The translations under genes were made by a program, and so were the position numbers. Under the pieces are notes generated by a model. The model was not told the origin of the DNA and made no database searches. It saw only the letters and a list, made by a program, of their open reading frames with translations. This document shows positions 1 through 5,000 of a stretch of 9,840 bases of DNA, one piece after another. The DNA comes from Syntrophorhabdaceae bacterium PtaU1.Bin034 (GTDB lineage Bacteria > Desulfobacterota_G > Syntrophorhabdia > Syntrophorhabdales > WCHB1-27). The DNA is taken from assembly GCA_002067405.1 (NCBI GenBank), contig MVRP01000155.1, forward strand, positions 1 through 9,840. The letters run 5' to 3'. Positions within the stretch are counted from its first letter, which is position 1. Every line of letters starts with the position of its first letter.

Positions 1-66
1 AGTTTTGATTATGAGGACGGCGCAAGGCAAGTCAAATTAATTAATGATGTTCTAAGGAAATTTTAA
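1..66 (+). CDS. C-terminal tail of an unidentified gene (partial)
   Basis: Frame 1 is open from the left edge to a TAA at 64-66 and encodes 21 residues ending DVLRKF. The composition (acidic start, then amphipathic VKLINDVLRKF) looks like the terminal helix of a real protein rather than random sequence. The gene would be convergent with thyX, 83 bases away. The fragment is too short to name a family, and the start lies outside the window. A shorter open stretch in frame 2 looks less protein-like. Confidence 0.4.
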   Translation, partial: SFDYEDGARQVKLINDVLRKF

Positions 67-149
67 TAAGTCCGGTTTTGAACAGCCCGCGGGGAGCGAC
101 CTCCCTGCATCGGGCCTCGGGCCTTCCGTGGCGGTCGTGCGAAAAATCG
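67..149. other. Convergent intergenic region after thyX
   Basis: This lies between the plus-strand tail and the end of thyX. It is GC-rich, with an inverted repeat GGGAG/CTCCC at 92-96 and 101-105 around a 4-base loop, and the palindrome CCCGCGGG next to it at 86-93. No T-tract follows the hairpin on either strand, so a canonical intrinsic terminator is not supported, although the structure could still end or protect the thyX transcript. Confidence 0.3.
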
Positions 150-878
150 TCAGGTATTGAGGGTCGCGAAGAATGCGCGGATCTCGTCGTGCTTGCCGCA
201 CGTGTGAGGGCCTTCCGGGCATTTCCCTGTTACGCAGGGAGGACCGGCGTGACGGAAGATCGCCGGTGCCACCGGCCTGACGAGCTTCAGCATGGAGAGC
301 GCCAGCTCGCGGATTTCCCATTGCGCCCTGTTACAGAGGCGCTGCCTGAAAAAGTGCAGAAGCTCTCTCGCGTTCATGCTGACCAGAATCTTCGTTTCCG
401 TCGCATTGGGCAGGACGAACCGCGCATCCTCTTTTGCCGACTCGGGGCCGAACCCCTTTCGGGTCAAAGCCTTTACGAGGCGGGTATAAGATTCGCGGAT
501 TTCGTTCATGGTTCGTTCGAACAGTTCTTTTAATTCTGCGTCTGCCTTTATGGCCGGGGGGATGATGTAATCGAAATCATCTTCTCTTACGTATCGTTGG
601 GACTGCTGGCTGTAAGATGCGACCCGGTGCCTGACGAGCTGATGCGAGCATGCACGGGATATTCCTTCTATGGCAAAGGTGAACGATGCGTGTTCCACAG
701 GGCTCAAATGGCCCATTGAGGTCAACTTGTTGAGGAATGTGCCTTGTTCCTCTTCGCGTGCGCGCATAACAAGCTCATCGATACCTGCAGCGCTGTAGCA
801 GAGCTTCGCGGCTGCACCGACAGTCTTCTCGGGATCGGGCGTATGGCTGACCAGAATTACCTTGAGCGTTGCTTCCAT
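150..878 (-). CDS. thyX: Flavin-dependent thymidylate synthase ThyX
   Basis: This enzyme makes dTMP from dUMP using FAD, NADPH and methylene-tetrahydrofolate, replacing ThyA for DNA precursor synthesis in the cytoplasm. The protein is about 242 aa, normal for the family. The signature RHRxxSxxxxSxR is intact (R83 H R ... S ... S x R95, counting from the preferred start), and the later NATETKI, NARELLHFF and AQWEIRELA segments match the family's substrate-binding core. The C-terminus has a three-Cys pattern (PPC, GKC, HTC) of a kind I recall from some ThyX subfamilies. The ATG at 884 is possible, but AAAGGA at 885-890 directly abuts it; the ATG at 878 sits 6 bases from that SD and is preferred. 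The gene is 34 bases downstream of the small membrane-protein gene and is probably the last gene of its operon. Confidence 0.96.
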   Translation of the reverse strand: MEATLKVILVSHTPDPEKTVGAAAKLCYSAAGIDELVMRAREEEQGTFLNKLTSMGHLSPVEHASFTFAIEGISRACSHQLVRHRVASYSQQSQRYVREDDFDYIIPPAIKADAELKELFERTMNEIRESYTRLVKALTRKGFGPESAKEDARFVLPNATETKILVSMNARELLHFFRQRLCNRAQWEIRELALSMLKLVRPVAPAIFRHAGPPCVTGKCPEGPHTCGKHDEIRAFFATLNT

Positions 879-912
879 GGACATTCCTTTCGACTTCTTT
901 CCCCTTTCACCA

Positions 913-1281
913 TCATACCTCGATCCCCATGCTTCTTAACTCCTCCGCTTTTCTGCGCGAGCACTCCTCACAACGGAATTCGGGGTTCGCGTCCTTCGTT
1001 TTGTTGTACTGTTTCGCCTGGGCGATCCGGTATCCTCTGGCCGTTCTTCCGCAGTCCACGCAGGTGGAAAATTCTTTTACTTCCCATTGAACAGCGAGAT
1101 AGTCCGATTTGAAAATGAATCTATCGATCCAGAAGAATATAAGCCCGCCGATGAGATTGGCGACGACGGTCGCCACGATCTTGTCGGTGCTGGCCAGAAT
1201 CAGAAGAACGCCCGCAAGGATAGGGGTGGAGAGTTGCCAGCGGACGAGGTACAGTCCGTAACGTTTCCAGTTCGCTTGCAT
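913..1281 (-). CDS. Small membrane protein with C-terminal zinc-ribbon-like Cys motif
   Basis: No named family is recognised. The protein is 122 aa from the preferred ATG at 1281 (an adjacent ATG at 1284 adds one residue); the SD AAAAGGAGG at 1290-1298 is 8 bases from 1281. Two hydrophobic helices are visible, about residues 14-32 and 36-54, ending in FFWIDRFIF. A soluble tail follows with CVDC (C74, C77) and CEEC (C104, C107), a spaced CxxC pair typical of small zinc ribbons. The C-terminus is charged and helical (RRKAEELRSMG). The SD overlaps the stop region of the XRE-cyclase gene and thyX follows 34 bases later, so co-transcription and translational coupling are likely. An upstream in-frame ATG at 1335 would overlap the previous gene by 38 bases and lacks support. 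Function is unknown; a membrane-anchored metal-binding or redox-sensing role is only a guess. Confidence 0.75.
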   Translation of the reverse strand: MQANWKRYGLYLVRWQLSTPILAGVLLILASTDKIVATVVANLIGGLIFFWIDRFIFKSDYLAVQWEVKEFSTCVDCGRTARGYRIAQAKQYNKTKDANPEFRCEECSRRKAEELRSMGIEV

Positions 1282-1297
1282 CATTTGTTCCTCCTTT

Positions 1298-2023
1298 TCA
1301 CGACACGTGTATCTCGTGAATGTCGACGTTATCATCGATGAGATCGACCTTTACACCGGGATGCTCCGTGGTGTGGTATATTCCGTGCGCCGCTTTTACC
1401 ACTGCCCCGGAGGCGCCTATTCCCGAAGGGCAATGTTTGCTGACCCATTCCAGGATGAGAAAGGCACGGTTCACCGCTTCGCCCGTGATGTCGCGCATGG
1501 CGTAATCAGGATGGCCAATCGTCCCCATGTATATGTCCCCGGAATTGAGCGAAATCATCAGCTCTTTCTGGTAGATCACCTGCTTGGCATGTATTGCCGC
1601 GCCGATTGCCCTGTCTGCGTGGCCCGGTCCCGAAAAGAAGCAGAGAAAGCCGTCCCCCACGTACTTGACAGGGATGGCGTCGTACTTCAACACCGATTCG
1701 GTAAGGTGGTAGAAAAGGACGTTTATATAGTCCGCGACCTCTTTGGAGTTCATGGAGATCGACCGTCTTGCGAAATGGGTCACGCCCGAGCAGAAAACGG
1801 TCGCGTCGAACACTCCGCTTCCCGGGCCGGTCATGCCGAGGAGATAGTCCGTGCTCACGTCAAAAAATCTGGCTATTTTGAGGAGCATGGGGATGTCGGG
1901 GCAATTGGCGTCACGCTCCCACTTCGACACTGCCTGGGGACTCACCTGGAGGGCGTTCGCCAGGTTGATTTGTTTAAGGCCCCGTTTCTCCCTCAGGAGA
2001 CGTATCTTTTGTCCTATATTCAT
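1298..2023 (-). CDS. XRE-family HTH regulator fused to a degenerate class III nucleotide-cyclase domain
   Basis: The protein is 241 aa with two domains. Residues 1-64 are a classic XRE/Cro-C1 helix-turn-helix (QVSPQAVSKWERD, then PDIPMLLKIARFF, ending DYLLG). Residues 70-215 resemble an adenylate/guanylate cyclase catalytic domain: the TVFCSGVTHFA segment corresponds to the first metal-binding strand, VKYVGDGFLCFF (K120, G123 D124) to the dimer-arm and second-metal segment, and GEAVNRA (N185) to the transition-state segment. By eye, the first metal Asp is Ser79 and the transition-state Arg is Leu189, so catalysis is doubtful and a ligand-sensing or dimerising role is more likely. No SD is evident before the ATG at 2023, so initiation may be near-leaderless from the candidate promoter just upstream. 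It heads a run with the membrane/zinc-ribbon gene (14- to 17-base gap) and thyX. Domain calls are firm; the regulatory target is inferred. Confidence 0.85.
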   Translation of the reverse strand: MNIGQKIRLLREKRGLKQINLANALQVSPQAVSKWERDANCPDIPMLLKIARFFDVSTDYLLGMTGPGSGVFDATVFCSGVTHFARRSISMNSKEVADYINVLFYHLTESVLKYDAIPVKYVGDGFLCFFSGPGHADRAIGAAIHAKQVIYQKELMISLNSGDIYMGTIGHPDYAMRDITGEAVNRAFLILEWVSKHCPSGIGASGAVVKAAHGIYHTTEHPGVKVDLIDDNVDIHEIHVS

Positions 2024-2035
2024 AATGATACACTT

Positions 2036-2064
2036 GTTTTATTACAAAAAAGCGTTCTTTTCAA
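2036..2064 (-). promoter_or_regulatory. Candidate sigma70 promoter for the XRE-cyclase operon
   Basis: On the minus strand a TTGAAA -35 box (2059-2064) is 17 bases from TAAAAC (2036-2041), a 4/6 match to TATAAT. Transcription would start about 5-10 bases before the ATG at 2023, which agrees with the lack of an SD there. The -10 match is modest and has not been tested. Confidence 0.4.
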
Positions 2065-2100
2065 CGACCCGGAGGTTCAAATAGATCAACCTCGGGTTGA
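2065..2100. promoter_or_regulatory. Palindrome and overlapping hairpin upstream of the XRE-cyclase gene
   Basis: TCAACC-TCG-GGTTGA at 2086-2100 is a perfect 6-bp inverted repeat with a 3-base spacer, the size and form of an XRE-type operator. It lies 22 bases upstream of the candidate -35 box. Its right half also pairs with ACCCGGAGGTT (2067-2077) as an imperfect stem with one bulged G. Read on the minus strand, that hairpin lies between two genes and could be a weak terminator for the gene ending at 2171, but there is no U-tract directly after it. The operator reading is an inference. Confidence 0.35.
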
Positions 2101-2170
2101 CGATGGGGTAATAACAGAGGAGACCGCCTTTTCTATGAGTTCCGTTTGACCGGCATGTTATTGAAGCGGC

Positions 2171-2887
2171 TCACTTGAAGTATGCTTCAACAATACAATT
2201 CAGGCCGGTAACGAGGGGAGCGATGGACGGAATATTGGACAAGTCGTTCAAGATTACGTTGATGACTGCCTTGTTCTTCACGTTCCTCTCCATCTGAATG
2301 CGCAGGGTAGCGAGATCGGAGAGCAGATCTTTCTTGGCTTCGGGCGCCACGGTGTTGTCCCTCTCCAGCATCTCCTCCATGTCTTCGAGAATGGCCTGAA
2401 TGGCACGTCCCGCATAAAAGGGAGGCTGCTTCTCCTCGTTTGCCGTATTTTCCGCTGGCGTCGTTCTGTCCCGGACAGGCGCGGCCGGCGGGTAGCTCTT
2501 CTCCTCAATAACAGTACCGGGCGATGATACCTGTTCCTCATGCTCATGCATCGAAGACTGAGAGAGCCTTTCGGCTATTGCTCCGGAAAAGGCCTGGGGA
2601 TTATTTCTGTATTTCCCGATAATCCCCGTTTCTCCCCCTTTCTCGACAAATATGCTCCCATCCATCGTGATCCCCGCACTGATCCCGCCCAACATATCAA
2701 GGCCGGCCATGATCACAAATCCCCTGTCTCCCAGGAGATTGATGGCTTTGGTCAGTTCTTCCATGTCGGTAATTCCCATCATAGGGACAAAGTCATTCAC
2801 GGTAAAAAGGAAATTGGGATGGGGAGCCGCTTCTGCAAGGTCGTACAGGTATACCAGGAAAAGTTCTGCCAGCTCTTCGGTCTTCAT
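2171..2887 (-). CDS. Two-domain hypothetical protein
   Basis: The protein is 238 aa and of unknown function; I cannot name the family. Residues 1 to about 92 read as a compact alpha/beta domain, possibly winged-helix-like, with a glycine-rich hairpin (MLGGISAGITMDGSIFVEKGG). Residues about 110-155 are a polar, Pro/Glu-rich linker likely to be disordered. Residues 158-238 are a helical domain with a charged coiled-coil-like stretch (ILEDMEEMLERDNTV, EAKKDLLSDLATLRIQME) and a hydrophobic end (INVILNDLSNIPSIAPLVTGL). No signal peptide or membrane helix is seen. The start is supported by GGAGG at 2897-2901, 9 bases from the ATG. It has its own promoter candidate at 2926-2954 and is separated from the XRE-cyclase gene by 147 bases, so it is probably a separate transcript. 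Confidence 0.8.
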   Translation of the reverse strand: MKTEELAELFLVYLYDLAEAAPHPNFLFTVNDFVPMMGITDMEELTKAINLLGDRGFVIMAGLDMLGGISAGITMDGSIFVEKGGETGIIGKYRNNPQAFSGAIAERLSQSSMHEHEEQVSSPGTVIEEKSYPPAAPVRDRTTPAENTANEEKQPPFYAGRAIQAILEDMEEMLERDNTVAPEAKKDLLSDLATLRIQMERNVKNKAVINVILNDLSNIPSIAPLVTGLNCIVEAYFK

Positions 2888-2925
2888 CTCAGTTTTCCTC
2901 CATGCTTTTGCGAAATTAAGGACTA

Positions 2926-2954
2926 ATTATACCAATCTGGCAAACCCCGCGCAA
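2926..2954 (-). promoter_or_regulatory. Sigma70-like promoter of the gene at 2887-2171
   Basis: A perfect TATAAT on the minus strand (2926-2931) is 17 bases downstream of TTGCGC (2949-2954), which keeps the key TTG of the -35 box. Predicted initiation near 2919 gives a leader of about 30 bases carrying the GGAGG at 2897-2901. Confidence 0.6.
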
Positions 2955-3205
2955 CGATGTCTTTTTTCTGCCTTAAGACGTTCCTTTTGTGTCTTTTTTG
3001 CCGCGATACCGGATCAGCAACGGCCATTCTTCAAGCGGACGGATGCCGTTGAGCCGATGCTCTATTATCCCTTCCGCGGCAGGCCGTGTCAGGCCGGCCA
3101 ACAGGGTGTCTCCGCCCGCTTGAATACGGGCTTTTGCTTATTTAGACTATTGATAACCGGAAAGGCAATTTAACGCCACAAAAGAAAAGAAAGGGGGAAA
3201 GGAGA
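2955..3205. other. Divergent intergenic region
   Basis: This completes the 318-base gap (2888-3205) between the minus-strand hypothetical gene and the plus-strand gene at 3206. It holds two near-identical GTCTTTTTT tracts (about 2958-2966 and 2991-2999) and a GC-rich stretch AGGCCGTGTCAGGCCGGCC near 3081-3099. There is a weak plus-strand promoter candidate: TTGAAT (3120-3125), a 17-base spacer, TAGACT (3143-3148). I see no convincing small gene or structured RNA. Confidence 0.35.
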
Positions 3206-3529
3206 ATGAGAGGCCGAGCGTTGCCGGCGTTTTCAGACAGTGATGTTTCCTTTGTCATTGAGACGGTCGACCCAAGACTGAGGGCTCGAAAGGCATCTAT
3301 CAGGGAAAATTCGGATGTCATGGAACGAGTGGTCGAAGAGAACACCGACCGACTCCTGGAACTGGTATTTTCCGTTGAAGAGGACAGGGTGCTCCTTACC
3401 ATTTCACCCCGCCTGCTTTTTGATATCCTTTTGAGGAAGACAGCCAGGGTATTGAATAAAGAGAACTATGTTTCTGGAGCGGGTCGGCAGGCAGGTTGTA
3501 CCCGTGTTCGATGCAAAAGAAGCAGGTGA
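3206..3529 (+). CDS. Hypothetical protein, N-terminal part of an apparently frameshifted gene
   Basis: The frame is 107 codons. The first 88 residues look like a soluble protein with charged helices (VMERVVEENTDRLLELVF) and a strand-helix end (DRVLLTISPRLLFDILLRKTARVL). The last 19 residues (from V89) are Arg/Cys/Gly-rich and look like an out-of-frame tail. In the next frame, coding-like sequence continues from 3468 to 3644. Removing one T from TTT at 3471-3473 would join the two into an ORF of about 145 aa through the junction ENY-VLERVGRQVV. The start has a purine-rich region, AGGGGGAAAGGAG, just before the ATG. The family is not recognised. The gene lies just upstream of the SfsA fusion, on the same strand. 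Either a true frameshift, a sequence error, or two coupled ORFs could explain it. Confidence 0.6.
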   Translation: MRGRALPAFSDSDVSFVIETVDPRLRARKASIRENSDVMERVVEENTDRLLELVFSVEEDRVLLTISPRLLFDILLRKTARVLNKENYVSGAGRQAGCTRVRCKRSR

Positions 3530-3644
3530 TTTTCTTGCATGGAAGAGTGTTATCCCTTTGGGGGTCAAAGAAAAGTCGCTCAACTTCATTGCCGATTTTT
3601 ATCTTCGCTTCAGGAAACAAAGACTGTTTGACTTCGATGCGTGA
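3468..3644 (+). CDS. C-terminal continuation of the frameshifted gene (58 codons)
   Basis: This frame begins with ATG at 3468, inside the preceding ORF, and encodes 58 residues: VGRQVVPVFDAKEAGDF, then WKSVIPLGVKEKSLNFIADFYLRF and RLFDFDA. It has good hydrophobic periodicity, unlike the tail it overlaps. No SD precedes the ATG, so it is more likely the displaced C-terminus of the gene starting at 3206 than an independent gene. It ends 3 bases before the TTG start candidate of the SfsA fusion, suggesting translational coupling. Function unknown. Confidence 0.5.
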   Translation: MFLERVGRQVVPVFDAKEAGDFLAWKSVIPLGVKEKSLNFIADFYLRFRKQRLFDFDA

Positions 3645-3647
3645 CCA

Positions 3648-4811
3648 TTGTCGATGAGAACCATTTTTCGACCGTTCAGGGACGTGGTTCAGGCTCGCTT
3701 TATAAGCAGGCCAAACCGTTTTCTTGTGGAATGCGAGCTTGATGGCGGCCTTTCCGTAAACGCCTTTCTTCCGAATCCGGGTCGGCTGCAGGAACTGCTC
3801 CTTCCGGGGGCTGTTATCCATCTTGTAAGGGATGAGCAACAGGCCGGCCGCAAGACCGTCTACACGGCGGTCGGGGTCAATCGTGACGAATGGCCGGTCA
3901 TGCTCCATACCCACAAGACGAACGTCGCTGCCCGCCATTTGCTTGAGAACAGGCTGATACCCGGACTGGAGGATGCGACGGTTCTCAGGCAGGAGGTCCC
4001 GGCCGGACACAGCAGGTTCGATTTTCTCCTGAGGGACAGGGAAGGGGAGATGTTGCTAGAAGTCAAGTCATGCACGCTTTTTGGAAATACCGTTGCCATG
4101 TTCCCTGATGCCGTGACTGCCCGGGGAGCGAGGCATCTTCGCGACCTGGCGGAGCATTCGGGGAACGGGATGAGAAGCGCCGTGCTTTTCATGGTGCATT
4201 GGCCTTTCGCGCAAACCTTTATGCCCGACTACCACACGGACCTCTCTTTTGCCCGGACCCTTCTGGCCGTTCGCAAGTCGGTGAGGATCATTCCGGTTGC
4301 CGTCCAGTGGCAGCAGGGTCTCGCCCTTGGCGACAAAGTGAGCATCCTCGACATCCCGTGGGCGTATATCGAACAGGAGGCGCAGGACAGGGGCAGCTAC
4401 CTGCTGATCCTGAAATTGAAGGAAGACAGTTCAATTCCGGTGGGTACAGGACGTTTCCATTCCTTCCGCAAAGGTTTCTACCTCTATGTGGGGTCTGCCA
4501 TGGCGAATCTTACGGCGCGGATAGAAAGGCACTGCAGGTCGCGAAAGCGGTATCACTGGCACATTGACTGGCTGAGATCGGTAGCCGACGTTCATGCCGT
4601 TCTCCCGGTCCGCTCTTCGACACGTCTCGAATGCAGTCTGGCAGAGGCACTCTCCGGTGTCGCCGAGTGGTTTGTGCCGGGTTTCGGATGCTCCGACTGT
4701 TCGTGCGACACCCACCTTTTCGGCATGACCGGTGATCCCCTCAATTCACGGGAGTTCCACCGGGTGCTGCAACACTTCAGGATGGATCGGTATTCGGTGG
4801 GCAAGATTTGA
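3648..4811 (+). CDS. sfsA: SfsA-family nuclease fused to a DUF123/Uri (GIY-YIG-like) endonuclease domain
   Basis: The protein is 387 aa, against roughly 230-240 aa for ordinary SfsA. Residues 8-240 are SfsA: an N-terminal OB-like part (FLVECELDGG, AFLPNPGRL) and a PD-(D/E)xK nuclease core with RFDFLL (D125), LLEVKS (E138, K140) and FPDAVTARGARHL (D154). Family knowledge links SfsA to DNA/RNA nuclease activity and, historically, to sugar-fermentation gene stimulation. Residues 248-385 match the DUF123/Uri domain: GSYLLIL, GFYLYVGSA (276-284), RIERHC, YHWHIDWL (302-309), ECSLAEAL, then GFGCSDCSCDTHLF. The start is TTG at 3648 or ATG at 3654; neither has a clear SD, and the upstream reading frame ends at 3644, so translation is probably coupled. 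The active-site residues of both domains appear present, so this looks like a two-nuclease protein, probably in DNA or RNA processing. Confidence 0.92.
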   Translation: MSMRTIFRPFRDVVQARFISRPNRFLVECELDGGLSVNAFLPNPGRLQELLLPGAVIHLVRDEQQAGRKTVYTAVGVNRDEWPVMLHTHKTNVAARHLLENRLIPGLEDATVLRQEVPAGHSRFDFLLRDREGEMLLEVKSCTLFGNTVAMFPDAVTARGARHLRDLAEHSGNGMRSAVLFMVHWPFAQTFMPDYHTDLSFARTLLAVRKSVRIIPVAVQWQQGLALGDKVSILDIPWAYIEQEAQDRGSYLLILKLKEDSSIPVGTGRFHSFRKGFYLYVGSAMANLTARIERHCRSRKRYHWHIDWLRSVADVHAVLPVRSSTRLECSLAEALSGVAEWFVPGFGCSDCSCDTHLFGMTGDPLNSREFHRVLQHFRMDRYSVGKI

Positions 4812-4813
4812 AA

Positions 4814-4835
4814 GTCGAAGGTGGTTTTCTTCGAC
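4814..4835 (+). terminator. Hairpin just after the SfsA fusion gene
   Basis: A perfect 7-bp stem GTCGAAG/CTTCGAC (4814-4820 and 4829-4835) encloses an 8-base loop, starting 2 bases after the stop codon. Only a weak T-rich stretch (GTTCTTAT) follows, so termination may be inefficient, or the hairpin may protect the 3' end. Its right arm overlaps where a -35 element for the next promoter would lie. Confidence 0.35.
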
Positions 4836-4846
4836 CCACGTTCTTA

Positions 4847-4855
4847 TGCTATAAT
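4847..4855 (+). promoter_or_regulatory. Extended -10 promoter of the riboswitch/ATPase transcript
   Basis: TGC-TATAAT is a perfect -10 box with the extended TGn motif. No good -35 box is seen at 17 bases, as is common for extended -10 promoters. Initiation would be near 4861-4863, directly before the conserved 5' strand of the riboswitch, which supports both calls. Confidence 0.65.
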
Positions 4856-4865
4856 AGCGGCACAT

Positions 4866-4951
4866 CGTGAAGGGTAGTAGCTTTTCCTCGGTAGATCGTC
4901 ATGCCGTCTGGTGATCCAGACCGGTCTGCCGGTTAGGAAGCCTAATAAGCA
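4866..4951 (+). promoter_or_regulatory. yybP-ykoY (manganese-sensing) riboswitch aptamer
   Basis: The leader carries the pieces I associate with this riboswitch class, in order: AAGGGTAGTAGC (4870-4881; class consensus close to GGGGAGUAGC), a TCGTCAT loop segment (4896-4902), a variable hairpin GTCTGG-TGAT-CCAGAC (4906-4921), and a 3' strand AGGAAGCCTAATAAGC (4935-4950) corresponding to the ACAAG-like side of the metal-binding internal loop. GCTT..TCCT (4880-4888) can pair with AGGAAGC (4935-4941) as the inner P1 helix. Known members bind Mn2+ and control exporters, including P-type ATPases. A strong terminator follows at once. Class assignment is from memory of the consensus, not from a covariance search. 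Confidence 0.78.
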
Positions 4952-4990
4952 AGACCTTTGCCGGGGAAAACCGGCGAAGGTCTTTTTTTT
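4951..4990 (+). terminator. Intrinsic terminator (attenuator) in the ATPase leader
   Basis: The arm AAGACCTTTGCCGG (4951-4964) pairs with CCGGCGAAGGTCTT (4971-4984) over 14 positions, with one U-G pair and a GGAAAA loop, followed by eight T (4983-4990). The SD of the ATPase begins at 4991, so read-through is required for expression. The 5' arm sequence AGACC (4952-4956) can instead pair with GGTCT at 4923-4927 inside the aptamer, a candidate antiterminator. This is the expected expression platform of a transcription-controlling riboswitch. Confidence 0.9.
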
Positions 4991-5000
4991 GGAGGAGACG

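Noticed and set aside
1307..2149. 280-codon plus-strand ORF
   Set aside because: It is antisense to the XRE-cyclase gene, whose HTH and cyclase motifs are clear. The translation resembles no protein family and has a low-quality composition.
2955..3205. Small RNA or small gene in the divergent gap
   Set aside because: No stem-loop with a T-run and no short ORF with an SD was found. The T-tracts lack a preceding stable stem.
3396..4010. 204-codon minus-strand ORF
   Set aside because: It is antisense to the SfsA core and the frameshifted gene. It shows no recognisable motif and no SD.
4866..4951. Alternative reading as a different metal riboswitch (NiCo/czcD)
   Set aside because: The ordered GGGTAGTAGC, TCGTCAT and CCTAATAAGC segments fit my memory of yybP-ykoY. 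The repeated purine-rich internal loops I associate with the NiCo class were not seen.
4911..5000. 30-residue N-terminal extension of the ATPase
   Set aside because: The extension is encoded by the riboswitch and terminator. The ATG at 5001 has a proper SD directly after the terminator.
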